A stretch of 64,000 nucleotides of DNA from Caulobacteraceae bacterium (GCA_947475415.1 CANJLH010000017.1:1-64000), one strand, 5' to 3'. Counted from the first letter of the stretch, positions 25,413 through 35,533 are shown. Translations and numbers: made by a program. Notes: generated by a model not told the origin, from the letters alone.

Positions 25413-26192
25413 CTATTCCGACAGGGGCGTGGTGAGCCCGCCGTCGATGGAGATCGTCTGGCCGGTCACGTAGCTCGAGGCGTCGCTCGCAAGGAAAGCC
25501 ACCAGGTTGGCGATGTCTATGGGCTTGCCCAGATCAGGCGTCAGCGCCAGCTCGCGGGTGCGGGCCTGTACCTTGGGCGGCACCGATGCGATCCAGTGGT
25601 CGGTGAGGATGGAGCCGGGGGCCACGGTGTTGCTGCGGATGCCCTGCTTGCCGAAGGAAGCCGCAATGTGCCGTGACAGCATCATGATAGCCGCCTTGGA
25701 GACGCTGTAGGCCACCCGGGCCCCGCGGGCCGGCGCCACGCCCTGGCGGGAGGACATGTTGATGACCGAGCCGCCGCCGCCCGCAATCATCAGCGGAATG
25801 GCGAAACGCGACACCAGCATGGTCCCACGCAGGTTGACGCTCATAGCCCGGTCCCAGACCGCCAAGTCTGTAGAGACCACGTCACGATCATTGCCGACAA
25901 TGTCCATGGAGGTGGCCGCTGCGCAGTTGAACAGGACGTCCAGCCGGCCATGCAGGGACTTCACATTTTCAACCATAGCTGCAACCTGGGCCTCGTCCGA
26001 GATGTCGACGGCCACCCAGTCGGCGGCGAAGCCACGGGCGCGCAGCGCACCGGCCTCGTCCTTGGCGCGGGCGCCGTTGATGTCCGCCAGGACGACCATT
26101 GCCCCCAACTCGGCCATCAGGGCCGCGCTGTGCAGGCCGAGCCCCGATGCCCCGCCCGTGATCAGCGCAACCTTGCCGTCCAGCCGTATCAT
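25413..26192 (-). CDS. Classical SDR oxidoreductase
   Basis: 259 aa from ATG 26192, preceded by GGAGGGG; the frame is open to 26243 but that start lacks an RBS. Fully canonical: [16 protein letters not shown] (residues 6-21), NCAAA, Ser in NMSSRQG, catalytic YSVSK (about 155-159), and closing [12 protein letters not shown](P)-dependent alcohol dehydrogenase/ketoreductase. It heads the run of three minus-strand SDR genes (this one, 24711-25403, 23885-24709), so it may be the active member beside two altered ones. Confidence 0.9.
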   Translation of the reverse strand: MIRLDGKVALITGGASGLGLHSAALMAELGAMVVLADINGARAKDEAGALRARGFAADWVAVDISDEAQVAAMVENVKSLHGRLDVLFNCAAATSMDIVGNDRDVVSTDLAVWDRAMSVNLRGTMLVSRFAIPLMIAGGGGSVINMSSRQGVAPARGARVAYSVSKAAIMMLSRHIAASFGKQGIRSNTVAPGSILTDHWIASVPPKVQARTRELALTPDLGKPIDIANLVAFLASDASSYVTGQTISIDGGLTTPLSE

Positions 26193-26292
26193 CTTCACCC
26201 CTCCAGATTGGGCTCGGCTTCGCGGGAAGCAGGGACCTGACAAGTCGCCTCGATTTGGTCGCCCACGCGGCTAACTTGTCAATTCCCCGGCG

Positions 26293-26318
26293 TTGACTCA
26301 CCGGCATTGCGCCTGAAC
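26293..26318 (+). promoter_or_regulatory. Candidate housekeeping promoter of the carboxylesterase gene
   Basis: TTGACTC (26293-26299), 11-base spacer, GCCTGAAC (26311-26318). This fits the Caulobacter RpoD consensus TTGACGS-N10-14-GCTANAWC with mismatches in each half, and lies 39 bases before ATG 26357. Confidence 0.35.
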
Positions 26319-26356
26319 AGTTCGCGCCGGGGGCCAGGAAACCGGGAGATACGCCA

Positions 26357-27934
26357 ATGATCAGACGTTCACTGCTCGTGGGAGCATCGGCGTGGGGGAT
26401 TGCGACGGCGACCTCTGGCGCGGGAACGGCGGCGGCTGACGGTCCGGTGGTGGAAACCGCCGCCGGCAAGGTCCGCGGCCGACACGGGCCGGGGGTGTCG
26501 GCCTTCCTCGGAATTCCCTACGGCGCACCCACCGTGCGGTTCATGCCGCCCGCCCCGCCGGCCGCGTGGGCGGGGGTGCGGGAGGCGACCGCGTTTGGGA
26601 ACAGGGCGCCCCAGGCCGTTCCGCAGATGCCCAACAGCCCCGAGGGGCGGCTGTGGCGTTTCGCCACCGAGCCCATGAGCGAGGACTGCCTGGTCCTGAA
26701 CGTCTGGACCCCGGCGGCGGACGGGCGGCGCCGGCCGGTGATGTTCTGGTGTCATGGCGGCGGGTTCGCCTCCGGCTCCAGCCAGGAGCCGGACTACGAC
26801 GGGGCCAATCTGGCGCGGAAGAACGACGTGGTGGTGGTCTCCGTGAACCATCGCCTGAACGCTTTCGGTTACTGCTACCTGGGCCACCTGGATCCGGCCT
26901 TCGCAGATTCCGGCAACGCCGGGATGCTGGATGTGGTCCAGGCGCTGCAGTGGACCCGGGACAATGTCGCCCAATTCGGCGGCGATCCCGGCAATGTCAC
27001 CATCTTCGGACAGTCGGGGGGCGGCGCGAAAGTTAGCGTGCTGCTGGCCATGCCCGCCGCGGCCAAGCTGTTTCACAAGGCGATCATCATGAGCGGCCCC
27101 GGCGTGCGCATGACCGAACGCGCTGACGCTGAGAAGACAGCCGATGTGCTGCTGGCCCGGCTCGGCCTGGGCAAGGACGCGCGGGCGCTGCAAGCCCTGC
27201 CGGCCGAGCAGATCATCGCCGTGGCCAGCGGTCTGGGGCCGATGACTGGGGCGCCGGCGGGCTTTTCGCCGGTGGTGGACGGCCGCGCCCTGCCGGCCCA
27301 CCCCTTCGACCCTACAGCCCCCGCGGCGACCGCCAAAACGCCGCTGATGATCGGCTATACCAAGGACGAGGCGACCACCTTTTCGATGCGCGAGCCCTGG
27401 TTCGGAAAGCTGACGGAGGCGGAACTTCTCCAGCGCGTCACCGCCATGACCTCCGCGGCGCGCGCGCCCGGAGTCATCGCCACCTACCGTCAGGCGCGAC
27501 CGCAGGATCCCCCCACCTACCTGCTGACCAGCATCATGACCGACATGCGGACCGGGGCGGGTTCAGCCCGCATTGCTGAACGGCGCCTGGCACGGGGCGG
27601 CGCGCCAGTGTTCATGTACTACGTCACCTGGGAAACTCCGATCCTCGGCGGCAAGATGCGTTCGCCACACGGCGTCGACATGGCGCTGGTGTTCGACAAT
27701 GTGGAGGTGGCCCGCGAAGGCCTCTACGGCCCGGGCCCCGAACCGCAGAGGATGGCCGACGCCATGAGCCGCGCCTTCGCCGCCTTCGCTCGCACCGGCC
27801 GTCCCGGTCATCGCGGCCTGCCGGCCTGGACCGCCTATAACCTGGCCACTCGCGACACCATGGTGTTCGACCTGCCGCCGCGCCTCGCCCAGGACCCACA
27901 GAAGGCGCAGCGTCTGGTCTGGGCGAACAGCTAA
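26357..27934 (+). CDS. Type-B carboxylesterase (para-nitrobenzyl-esterase family), exported
   Basis: 525 aa. N-terminal MIRRS plus hydrophobic run and AAA suggests a signal peptide (Sec or Tat-like twin Arg), so periplasmic. Family markers: FLGIPYGAP (residues about 49-57), [12 protein letters not shown] (about 111), oxyanion HGGGFASGS (about 133), nucleophile elbow GQSGGG (Ser about 219), TKDEATTF acid region, catalytic His in [11 protein letters not shown]. Hydrolyses carboxylic esters. RBS GGGAGA precedes the start. It leads a plus-strand group with the cupin protein (20 bp later) and an SDR. Confidence 0.9.
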   Translation: MIRRSLLVGASAWGIATATSGAGTAAADGPVVETAAGKVRGRHGPGVSAFLGIPYGAPTVRFMPPAPPAAWAGVREATAFGNRAPQAVPQMPNSPEGRLWRFATEPMSEDCLVLNVWTPAADGRRRPVMFWCHGGGFASGSSQEPDYDGANLARKNDVVVVSVNHRLNAFGYCYLGHLDPAFADSGNAGMLDVVQALQWTRDNVAQFGGDPGNVTIFGQSGGGAKVSVLLAMPAAAKLFHKAIIMSGPGVRMTERADAEKTADVLLARLGLGKDARALQALPAEQIIAVASGLGPMTGAPAGFSPVVDGRALPAHPFDPTAPAATAKTPLMIGYTKDEATTFSMREPWFGKLTEAELLQRVTAMTSAARAPGVIATYRQARPQDPPTYLLTSIMTDMRTGAGSARIAERRLARGGAPVFMYYVTWETPILGGKMRSPHGVDMALVFDNVEVAREGLYGPGPEPQRMADAMSRAFAAFARTGRPGHRGLPAWTAYNLATRDTMVFDLPPRLAQDPQKAQRLVWANS

Positions 27935-27954
27935 ACAAGTACCGAGAGGCCCAC

Positions 27955-28659
27955 ATGATCATCTGTGTCACGCCTGAAGACCTCGCCCGCGACCGCCAAT
28001 GGCAGCACGGCGGCAAGATGATCGAGATGTTCGGGGACCGGTCCAGTCCCTGGGAGGGCCCTTGTGGCCACCTGGTGCGCCAGCCTGAGGGCCACATCGT
28101 CCATCCCCATTTCCACGAGGCCGACCAGTATCAGGTGTTCGTCGCAGGCTCCGGCCACATCGGCGGCCATGCGGTGCGCACCGGCGCGGTCCACTATTCC
28201 GACGCCTTCAGCGGCTATGGGCCGATCATTCCCGACGCTGAAGGCTGTTCCTACATGACGCTGCGGCCCACCTTCGACACCAGCCACCACCCCCTGCCGC
28301 AGGAGGCGAAACGGGCGAAGGGCCGCTCGGGCCGCCAGCAGACCGTCCACATGGACCTGTCCGAGGGCGAGCGGGCCCAGATCGAGACCCTGTTCAGTCG
28401 CCCGGACGGGGCGGCGGCGCACCAGTTGAACCTGAAGCCGCATGAGACGGCGCCTAAGCTAGAGACGCCCGGCGGCGCCTACTGGCTGGTCATGCGGGGC
28501 CCGGTCGAGATTGACGGGCGGGCCTGCCCGGCGCAGTCCTGCCTGTGGGTGGGCGAGGGCGAGACGCGCCCGGCCATGGTCGCCGGCGACGCGGGCGCAA
28601 CGGTGGTCGCCCTGAATTTCCCGGACAGCCGCAGCCGCGCGGCGCGGTTGGGCGGTTGA
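27955..28659 (+). CDS. Cupin-like protein of unknown function
   Basis: 234 aa. Metal-binding cupin motif 1 is visible as HPHFHEADQYQVFVAG (residues about 47-62) with GHIGGHAV following, and a second beta-barrel half in the C-terminal part (YWLVMRGPVEIDG, SCLWVGEGE). No signal peptide. It lies 20 bp after the carboxylesterase and 14 bp before an SDR, so it is likely part of the same degradation unit; dioxygenase or isomerase activity is possible but not shown by the sequence. Confidence 0.7.
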   Translation: MIICVTPEDLARDRQWQHGGKMIEMFGDRSSPWEGPCGHLVRQPEGHIVHPHFHEADQYQVFVAGSGHIGGHAVRTGAVHYSDAFSGYGPIIPDAEGCSYMTLRPTFDTSHHPLPQEAKRAKGRSGRQQTVHMDLSEGERAQIETLFSRPDGAAAHQLNLKPHETAPKLETPGGAYWLVMRGPVEIDGRACPAQSCLWVGEGETRPAMVAGDAGATVVALNFPDSRSRAARLGG

Positions 28660-28673
28660 AACGAGAACACCTC

Positions 28674-29435
28674 ATGCGCTTCGAAAACCAGACCCACATC
28701 GTCACCGGCGCCAGCGAGGGCATCGGCCTGGCCATCTGCCAGGGACTCGCCGCAGAGGGCGCCCATGTGGTGATGATGGCCAGGCGCGCCGAGCCGCTGG
28801 AGGCCGCGGCCATGACGATTCGCGCGGCAGGCGGGCGTGCCGATGCCGTAGCGCTGAACGTCGGCGACACCACCGCCTTCGCCGAGGCGATCCGGGCGGC
28901 GCACGCGCGCACCAGGCGCCTCGACGGCCTGGTCAACAACGCCGCCTACACCTTCCAGGCCTCGCTGCTCGAGACGCCTGTGGAGAAGTGGCGGCGTGCT
29001 TTCCAGGTCAATGTGGAGGCGCCCTTCGTGGGCATGCAGGCGGCGGTGGCGTTGATGCGCGAAGTGGGCCGCGGCGCTATCGTCAACATCTCCTCGGTAT
29101 CCGGCGTGCGGGCGCGCAAGGGCGGCCTCGCCTATTCCTCAACCAAGGCGGCGCTAAACCACATGGGGGCGGTGGCCGCCCTGGAGGCGGGGGAGTTCGG
29201 CATTCGCATCAACACCGTGATCCCGGGGCCGACCACCACCGAAAGCTTCATAGCCGCGATGACCAAGGGCCAGAGCGGGGCCGCCACCCTTCCGCCGGCG
29301 ACCACCGTGCCACTGGGCCGGTTCGGAACTCCGCAGGACGTCGCCAAGGGGGTGCTGTTCCTGCTCTCCGACGACGCCAGCTTCATCACAGGCGAAACCC
29401 TGCGGGTGGAGGGCGGCGGCTACTGGACCCGGTGA
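28674..29435 (+). CDS. Classical SDR oxidoreductase
   Basis: 253 aa from ATG 28674; upstream in-frame codons to 28545 overlap the cupin gene and are not needed. Canonical: THIVTGASEGIGLA (residues 7-20), VNNAAYT, catalytic Ser in NISSVSG, YSSTK (about 157-161), GETLRVEGGGYW at the end. NAD(P)-dependent reductase/dehydrogenase. Third gene of the esterase-cupin-SDR group. Confidence 0.9.
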   Translation: MRFENQTHIVTGASEGIGLAICQGLAAEGAHVVMMARRAEPLEAAAMTIRAAGGRADAVALNVGDTTAFAEAIRAAHARTRRLDGLVNNAAYTFQASLLETPVEKWRRAFQVNVEAPFVGMQAAVALMREVGRGAIVNISSVSGVRARKGGLAYSSTKAALNHMGAVAALEAGEFGIRINTVIPGPTTTESFIAAMTKGQSGAATLPPATTVPLGRFGTPQDVAKGVLFLLSDDASFITGETLRVEGGGYWTR

Positions 29436-29455
29436 GCGGCGGCTCTCATCGCCGC
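29436..29455. terminator. Short hairpin between convergent genes
   Basis: GCGGCG (29436-29441), 8-base loop, CGCCGC (29450-29455), lying between the SDR stop and the stop of the convergent gene. Six G-C pairs, no T tract. Confidence 0.35.
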
Positions 29456-30516
29456 AGCACCTCCCAGGCGGTGGAGCGCTCGATGTGTCCGTAGACGCTT
29501 TCGCCGTCCCAGGTGTAGCGGGCCGCGCCCTGGTTCATGGCGTAACTATTCGGGTCGCCCCACACCCCAAACCCGCGCAGGTAGCGACCCTGGCTGGCGT
29601 CGGTGGGGATGGTGCGCCAGACGGTGGCGGCGATTTCGCAGTCGATCACCGCCTCGCCAAGCTCCGAGCGCAAGCGCACCTGTGATCGCTCGCCGGTGGG
29701 CGTGTAAGTGTCGAGCCAGGTGGAGTCCAAGACCTCGGCCGGATACATGCGTCCGTCCTGAACAACGAAGCCCTCATTGAACCGCAGGGCTTGGCGGCCG
29801 GCCTCCCCTTCCGCGCTTGGGAACCGCATCAGGCCAAACCCCCGGCCACTAGGGAAGATCGCCGACTGCCAGCTGTGGCCGTGCCAACGCTCCATCTCAC
29901 GGGTGCCCCGGCGGTGGGTGCGCACGCCGATGCCGGAGATATCGATGTGCTCCTGGTCGATGCGGATGTGGCCCTTCATCCGGTAGAGTTGCTCATAGCG
30001 TTCGCCGCCGATGAAGCTTCCCGAGTCGCTGGCCAGGTCGGCGCCGGATTGGGCGTCCAGGCTGCCCAGCTGCCAGGGCGGCGCGGCCATCTCGGCGTCG
30101 ATGTGGAATTCCACCACCGCGCGCGCGCCCTCCACCGGCCGGCCACGGGAGAGCTCATCGGCGCTGGAAATGCGCATGGTGCCGAGGAAGTCGATAGTCC
30201 AGGTCTTGAACGGTTCGACACACTCATAGACCAGGTTGGCGCCCGCCGGCTTGCGCGGTGTCGAACGCCAGCCGTCCACATAGTTGTAGAGCACCCGCCC
30301 GTCCTTCAGGGCCAGCCAGTGGCGTTCGGTCCTGAGCGGAAAGGCGTCCTGGATGATGTCCAGGTGATTGTAGCTGTGGACCTTGTTGTTCTCGTCAAAG
30401 AACCAGAAGGCCTGGTTTTCGCCATAGCCCGGGGACGGCTGCGCATCGAGGGCGAAGTCGTCCTCCGGCCGCATGCCGCCATCGAGGGAGGTCAGATTAG
30501 GATTCTTCGCTAACAT
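29446..30516 (-). CDS. Uncharacterised protein, possible lipocalin-like/DUF7064-7065-type
   Basis: 356 aa with no signal peptide. Rich in Trp, Tyr and beta-strand patterns (QAFWFFDENNKVHSYNH, KDGRVLYNYVDGW, RYLRGFGVWGDPNSY), containing MERWHGHSWQSAIFPSGRGFGLMRF in two blocks, reminiscent of double-lipocalin CrtC/tocopherol-cyclase-like proteins and of the DUF7064/DUF7065 family often seen in terpenoid or steroid degradation clusters. That assignment is from memory of layout only. It starts 9 bp after the DUF35 gene, in the same minus-strand operon. Confidence 0.6.
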   Translation of the reverse strand: MLAKNPNLTSLDGGMRPEDDFALDAQPSPGYGENQAFWFFDENNKVHSYNHLDIIQDAFPLRTERHWLALKDGRVLYNYVDGWRSTPRKPAGANLVYECVEPFKTWTIDFLGTMRISSADELSRGRPVEGARAVVEFHIDAEMAAPPWQLGSLDAQSGADLASDSGSFIGGERYEQLYRMKGHIRIDQEHIDISGIGVRTHRRGTREMERWHGHSWQSAIFPSGRGFGLMRFPSAEGEAGRQALRFNEGFVVQDGRMYPAEVLDSTWLDTYTPTGERSQVRLRSELGEAVIDCEIAATVWRTIPTDASQGRYLRGFGVWGDPNSYAMNQGAARYTWDGESVYGHIERSTAWEVLRR

Positions 30517-30525
30517 TGTCGCACC

Positions 30526-30960
30526 TCATGCTGGACCAAAGACTGGCAGTTTGAAATCGCCGCCGGGGTGATCGACGAAGCGCGCCCTGACCGGCATCCC
30601 GATCGCGACCTCATCGGGAACGATGCCGTCCAGCCGGCTGATCAGCCGCAGTTCCGGCGCCTCCCGCGGACTGACCATGGCCACCACATAGGGCATCAGG
30701 CCGTCGAAGCCCGGCGCCACGGGGTGGTGCTCGATCAGGAAGCTGTAGATCTCCCCCTCGCCGCTGACCACCTGGAAGGACGGTTTGCCGCCGCACTTGC
30801 GGCAGAATTCCAGTGGCAGGGCGTGCCAGGTCCCGCAGGCCTGGCACCTCGGCAATGCGAGCTCGCCCTTTGCTGCGTGATCCCAGTAGGGTTGCGAAAG
30901 CGCGTCCGGCAACGGCTGCGGCGGCGCCGGGGCGGACATGGGTGCGCGGATCTCGGTCAT
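30526..30960 (-). CDS. Zn-ribbon/OB-fold protein (DUF35), thiolase partner
   Basis: 144 aa. Classic DUF35 layout: helix, PYWDHAAKGELALPRC, rubredoxin-like Zn ribbon CQACGTW...CRKCG (four Cys, residues about 39-57), then OB-fold (GEIYSFLIEHHPVAPGF, MPVRARF). Such proteins dock on thiolase-like subunits, as in the Ltp2-ChsH2 retro-aldolase of steroid side-chain degradation, and channel acyl-CoA. The thiolase gene lies 5 bp upstream in the same operon, supporting a heteromeric enzyme. Confidence 0.88.
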   Translation of the reverse strand: MTEIRAPMSAPAPPQPLPDALSQPYWDHAAKGELALPRCQACGTWHALPLEFCRKCGGKPSFQVVSGEGEIYSFLIEHHPVAPGFDGLMPYVVAMVSPREAPELRLISRLDGIVPDEVAIGMPVRARFVDHPGGDFKLPVFGPA

Positions 30961-30965
30961 TGCGC

Positions 30966-32141
30966 TCAGCCCCTCGCCAGGATCATGGCGCTGCCGTAGG
31001 CGGCGGCGCCGGCGGAGACAAAGCAGAGTTCCGCGTCCTTCACCTGACGCTTGTCTGCGTCGCCTCGCAGCTGGGCCACCGCCTCAAAGGAGTGGTTGAG
31101 CCCGTGGATGTAGGCTTCCGACAACAGCCCACCGTGAGGGTTGACCACCACATCGCCGCCATAGGTGGCGCGGCCGTCCCGGTAGAAGCGGCCCCCCTCC
31201 CCTTTCTCGCAGAAGCCGAAGTCCTCGGTCGTGGCTAGGGCGGTATAGGTGAAGCAGTCGTAGAGGCAGGCTAGGTCCATGTCCTTGGGCTTCAGCCCGG
31301 TGAGGTCCCACAGGCGCGGTCCGACGAAGTGCGAGTACATGCAGGTCATATCGTCCCACAGGTCGTTGTTCCCCGCCTTGCCGGTGTAAGCGATGTGGCC
31401 CAGCATCTTGATCGGCCGATGCTTCAGGTCACGGGCCCGCTCGGCGGTGGTGACCACCAGCGCGCAGGCGCCGTCCGCCTCCAGGGCGCAGTCGTAGATA
31501 TGGAACGGCTGCATGATCCAGCGGCTGTTGTGATAGTCCTCCATGGTGATCGGCGCGCGGGCGATGGCGTGGGGATTGTTGGCCGCGTGGGCCCGATACT
31601 GGACGGCGATCGCCCCCAGGTCTTCGTTGCTGGTGCCGTAGGTCTGAAAGTGCCGCTGGGTCCACATGGCGAACCACTGGCCGGGAACCATATAGCCGTG
31701 CGGCGCGGTGAATTGACCCTCGCCGCCCACATGCAGGCCGCCGCCGACCGGCCCGCCGCGGCCGGCGACCGGATCGGCGTAGGTGCCGAACCGTTTGCCC
31801 GAGCGCGAGTTGAGCGCCCGGTAGACCACCGCCACCTCGCAGGCGCCGGCCTCCACCGCCCAGACCGCGTCCGCCACCACCTTGGCCGCGACATTGCCGC
31901 CGCCCACCGTGTCGGAAAAATAGTAGAGCCCGTCCAGACCCAGCGAATAAGCCAGTTCGTGGACACCCACCGAGTCGTTACCCGCCGCGAACGAGGACAT
32001 ACCATCCACGTCGGAGACGGCGAGCCCTGCATCCTCTAAGGCGTTCAGAGTGGCCTCGCGGGCCAGCGCCAGGGTGCTGACGCCTGAGTTTCGAGAATAG
32101 GTAGTGCGGCCAATCCCGACGATGGCGGCTTCGCGTTTCAT
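30966..32141 (-). CDS. Thiolase-fold protein, Ltp-like, without catalytic Cys
   Basis: 391 aa from ATG 32141, which has AGGAGA upstream; the frame extends to 32174. Thiolase fold: AAIVGIGRTTYSRNSG, ATLNALEDAGL, DGMSSFAAGN, and C-terminal VVVNPHGGLLSEAYIHG. At the nucleophile position the protein reads YFSDTVGGGNVAAKV, with no Cys. This is the pattern of Ltp-type aldol lyases, which use a Tyr rather than thiolysis. Its OB-fold partner is the next gene. A retro-aldol step on a CoA-thioester is therefore more likely than thiolysis. Confidence 0.85.
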   Translation of the reverse strand: MKREAAIVGIGRTTYSRNSGVSTLALAREATLNALEDAGLAVSDVDGMSSFAAGNDSVGVHELAYSLGLDGLYYFSDTVGGGNVAAKVVADAVWAVEAGACEVAVVYRALNSRSGKRFGTYADPVAGRGGPVGGGLHVGGEGQFTAPHGYMVPGQWFAMWTQRHFQTYGTSNEDLGAIAVQYRAHAANNPHAIARAPITMEDYHNSRWIMQPFHIYDCALEADGACALVVTTAERARDLKHRPIKMLGHIAYTGKAGNNDLWDDMTCMYSHFVGPRLWDLTGLKPKDMDLACLYDCFTYTALATTEDFGFCEKGEGGRFYRDGRATYGGDVVVNPHGGLLSEAYIHGLNHSFEAVAQLRGDADKRQVKDAELCFVSAGAAAYGSAMILARG

Positions 32142-32234
32142 GCGGCCCGTCTCCTCTTTTGCGGGACTGATCATCCAACAAGGCGCGCGGGTTACAAGCC
32201 CTCAATTCCGCGTGGGCGGACCCAAGGCTCAGGT

Positions 32235-34277
32235 TCAGAAGTCGGCGATGAGCGTAAGCACCACCCGGCGAGTGTCGTTTTCCTGGTAACTGTTAGCGGC
32301 GACAATCTTCCACGAGCGGACGTCGAAGACGTTGGAGACCAGCGCCCGCACGCTCATTGGAGTGGCCATGACGCTGAACCGGTAGCGGACTCCCAGGTCG
32401 ACGGTGGTGAAGGCCGGCGCCTGCAGTTGATCGCCGCCCAGCTCGGCATAGGTGCGGGTCGACGCCGTCCGCTTGCCGGTGTGGACCACGGCGGCGCTGA
32501 ACGACAGCCCCTTGATCCCCGGCCGATAGTCGGCGTCCAGCCGCAGCAGGGTCGGCGTCACTCCGACCGGCCGCGCCCCCACCCGGCCCAGGCGGCGCGC
32601 CTCGCCCGTCACCTGCGGGCGCATCAGCACTGCGCCTGCGATGAGGTTGAGCTGCTCGCCGATGGCGGTGGAATAGGAGGCCTCCACGCCGCGGTGCCGC
32701 ACCGTGCCCAACGACGTAAAGACGTTGGCCCCGTCAAAACTGAAATAGGGCTTCTCGATGCTGAAGGCGCTCAGCACCAGGCGGCTGCGGCCATGGGCGT
32801 AGCGGATACCACCGTCGATCTGGGTAGTCAGCGACGCATCCAGCTGTTCGTTGCGGTTGGCGGCGTTCTCCGGCGCCACGCCGCTCTCCTCCAAGCCGCG
32901 CACATAGCTGGCGTACACACTGAAGTCCTTGTGCGGATAGGCCACGACAGAGAAGTTGTAGAGCCAGGGCTTCTCGCGGCTGGACGTCACACGGCCGCCC
33001 TGCCGGAAGCTGGCGCGGTAATCGCTTTTCTGCAGGCCGATGTTGATCTGGCCGACGCCCTCCAGCCGGCCCACATAGTTCACCCCGCCAGTGACCTGCT
33101 TGATGGTCCCCTTGTCCACTGCGCCGAACCGGAAGGCGGGCTTCGCCTCCTGGTCGATTTGGCCCAGCACCACCGACCCCAGGTCACGGACATCGCCGCC
33201 GCCGGTCTCGTTCAGCCGGTCACGGGCGCGGACCATCAGCAACACCCGGTGACGCAAGCCCATCCCCTGGCCGTTCCAGACTAGCTGCGCCTCGCCGGAA
33301 TAGGACCGGGTGTCCTGCACCGGATCGGCGATTACCCGGTGGCTGCCGGCGCCATCTGGCCGGTCCACGAAGAACAGCTCGGAATAATTGTGCTTGCGGT
33401 AGGTGAAGGAGTCGAAGAGCCCGGTGCGCATCGACCAGGCCTCGCCCAGCCGGAAACGGGTGATGACCCCAACCGTTCCATTGTCGTTGGAGTTCTCCGC
33501 CCAGTTCTGTCCGAGGTAGCGGTGCGAATGGGGGATCGGCGGTAGGAAGCCGCCGGACGCGACGATCACTGGCCGCGCATCGGCGCCGCGTGTGGTGTAC
33601 ACGCCCACGACCGGAGTGATCTCGCCGCTCGCGAATTTGAACCGAGGGATCACCCCCAGCGTCCGGTAGTGGACCCCGGCTCCGTCGGGCGCCTCCTGAT
33701 GGTCAAGCGCCCATCCTACGGCCACGCTCAAGCGGTCCTTGATGATCGGGAGCTGGGCGTCGACATCCCAGGACGCCCCGCCATAGACCTGACTCGACAC
33801 ACTGGTGCTGATCACCCGCTTGTTGCCGGAGGTGCGCAGGTGGAAGTCGACGATCCCGGTGGGCGCCGGGAAGGTGTAGTCGATGGCCGCGACCCCCACC
33901 CGGATCGCAAAACCTGTGCGCATGCGGCTGTTGGTGGGCGCCACCGGGTCAAAATAGACACCGTCCAGCCGCAGGTTGCTGGCCTTCAACGGGCTGAAGC
34001 CCCGCACCTCCTGTTCGTTGTAGACGCCGATCTTTTCGTTGCCGACGGCGGTGCCAAAGGCGTCATCGGCCGAGGCGATGGCGTTTTCCGAGACTCGCTG
34101 GGCCGCGGCTGGCGAGGCCAACAGCATTGCCAACGCCGCCGCCGCCATGCCCGCGCCGCGCCCAACGGCGCCTGTCCTGTCCCGATCCGGCAATTGCGAA
34201 TACCCCCGCCTGTGGCCCCGACCGGATGAACAGGGCGCGCGATTGACTGTCAACCGCGCAACGCCGCCGCACCGCAT
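32235..34277 (-). CDS. TonB-dependent receptor with short plug
   Basis: Up to 680 aa; the start is uncertain (ATG 34277 is the outer limit, ATG 34148 gives MAAAALAMLLASPAAAQ as signal peptide). The barrel end is typical: GVRYRFSVMATPMSVRALVSNVFDVRSW and terminal VVLTLIADF with final Phe. The plug is abbreviated: only VRGFSPLKASNLRLDGVYF-like sequence (two blocks) precedes the barrel and I see no TonB box. Members of this short-plug group import siderophores or other bulky ligands. It sits downstream of nothing on its strand and shares a divergent region with the epimerase gene. Confidence 0.82.
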   Translation of the reverse strand: MRCGGVARLTVNRAPCSSGRGHRRGYSQLPDRDRTGAVGRGAGMAAAALAMLLASPAAAQRVSENAIASADDAFGTAVGNEKIGVYNEQEVRGFSPLKASNLRLDGVYFDPVAPTNSRMRTGFAIRVGVAAIDYTFPAPTGIVDFHLRTSGNKRVISTSVSSQVYGGASWDVDAQLPIIKDRLSVAVGWALDHQEAPDGAGVHYRTLGVIPRFKFASGEITPVVGVYTTRGADARPVIVASGGFLPPIPHSHRYLGQNWAENSNDNGTVGVITRFRLGEAWSMRTGLFDSFTYRKHNYSELFFVDRPDGAGSHRVIADPVQDTRSYSGEAQLVWNGQGMGLRHRVLLMVRARDRLNETGGGDVRDLGSVVLGQIDQEAKPAFRFGAVDKGTIKQVTGGVNYVGRLEGVGQINIGLQKSDYRASFRQGGRVTSSREKPWLYNFSVVAYPHKDFSVYASYVRGLEESGVAPENAANRNEQLDASLTTQIDGGIRYAHGRSRLVLSAFSIEKPYFSFDGANVFTSLGTVRHRGVEASYSTAIGEQLNLIAGAVLMRPQVTGEARRLGRVGARPVGVTPTLLRLDADYRPGIKGLSFSAAVVHTGKRTASTRTYAELGGDQLQAPAFTTVDLGVRYRFSVMATPMSVRALVSNVFDVRSWKIVAANSYQENDTRRVVLTLIADF

Positions 34278-34355
34278 TCCCCTGAGACGTCAGGTGTTCG
34301 CAGGCCTATCTGGTCGTGAAAGCCGCCGACCGGCGAAACCTTCAAGGAGACACCC

Positions 34356-35285
34356 ATGCTCAAGGGCCATCGAATCCTGCTCACCGGCCTCACCGGCCAG
34401 GTCGGCGGAACCTTCGCCGACGTGCTGGCGCCCCACAACGAGCTGTACGGCCTGGCCCGCTTCACCAATCCCGGCAGCCGCGAGCACGCCGAGCGGGCCG
34501 GGGTGAAGACCATCGTCGGCGACCTGGCCAAGAACGAGCTGGCCGATGTGCCCGAGGACATCGACTACGTCATCCACCTGGCCGCCAACACCAAGCCTGG
34601 CACCGCCGAAGTCGGCATGGCCCAGAACGCCGAGGGAACCGGCTTCCTGATGCACCGCTGCCGCAAGGCCAAGGCGTTCATCTATGTCTCCAACAACTCC
34701 CTCTACGCCGACAACGCCGACCCTGATCACCTATACAAGGAGACCGACCATGTGGGCGGCCACTCCCCCCACTCGGCCAACTATGGCCCCACCAAGCTGG
34801 CTGGCGAGGGCATCGTGCGGTTCCTCTGCCGCCTCTACCAGACACCCACCCTGATCGCCCGGCTGAACGTCTCTTACGGCAGCGTCTATGATGACGGCGG
34901 CCTGCCGGGAAACCTGCTGGAAAGCCTGCTGGCGGGCCGTCCCATCAAATTGGCCAAGAGCCGCACCACCAGAATGTCGCCGATCAGCGAGACCGACATG
35001 GTCGACCACCTGGACCACTTCGTCCGCGCCGCGGCCGTGCCGGCGGTGATCGTCAACTGGGGGGGCGACAAGGGCGTCGCCATCGAAGAGATGGTCCGCT
35101 ACATGGCCGACCTGATCGGCGTCGAGCCCAAGATCGAATACACCGACGAAGGCGTCATACCCAACCGCATCACCGACCCCACATTCGGCCGCTCCATCGG
35201 CATGGAGTGGAAGATCGACTGGCATGACGGGATCCGCGACATGATCAAGGCCCGGCATCCTGAGGTGGCGGTCAAAGGGGGGTGA
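34356..35285 (+). CDS. NAD(P)-dependent epimerase/dehydratase (extended SDR)
   Basis: 309 aa. Extended-SDR cofactor motif ILLTGLTGQVGGTF (residues 7-20), DYVIHLAAN (about 69-77), catalytic Tyr-Lys in NYGPTKLAGE (about 143-152), ARLNVSYGS. Strong RBS AAGGAGA upstream. The family converts nucleotide sugars or reduces ketones/aldehydes; in this context a steroid- or terpenoid-type 3-ketoreductase-like activity is equally possible. Single gene, divergent from the TonB receptor. Confidence 0.85.
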   Translation: MLKGHRILLTGLTGQVGGTFADVLAPHNELYGLARFTNPGSREHAERAGVKTIVGDLAKNELADVPEDIDYVIHLAANTKPGTAEVGMAQNAEGTGFLMHRCRKAKAFIYVSNNSLYADNADPDHLYKETDHVGGHSPHSANYGPTKLAGEGIVRFLCRLYQTPTLIARLNVSYGSVYDDGGLPGNLLESLLAGRPIKLAKSRTTRMSPISETDMVDHLDHFVRAAAVPAVIVNWGGDKGVAIEEMVRYMADLIGVEPKIEYTDEGVIPNRITDPTFGRSIGMEWKIDWHDGIRDMIKARHPEVAVKGG

Positions 35286-35295
35286 GGGACGTCAA

Positions 35296-35318
35296 GGCGC
35301 CGCCCATCTTACGGCGCC
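35296..35318 (+). terminator. Hairpin after the epimerase gene
   Basis: GGCGCCG (35296-35302), loop CCCATCTTA, CGGCGCC (35312-35318), 11 bases after the epimerase stop. Perfect seven-pair G-C stem, no T tract. Confidence 0.5.
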
Positions 35319-35533
35319 CCAGAAACTCTGAAGATAATCAAAGGGCGTTGGAATGGTCGTCGAACGCAGACCGTGCACACCTTGTCGGCGGGGCGACTTG
35401 CTGCGCTTTTCAAAGTCCATCGCCCATCCCGTCCGCTCATTTCCGCGAAGGCGCTGATGAGCGGATAAGGGTCAGTTTCAACGGCGGCCGGCGCGAGCCT
35501 TAAATCGCATGCTAGGCTGTTTGCCCTCCCTAC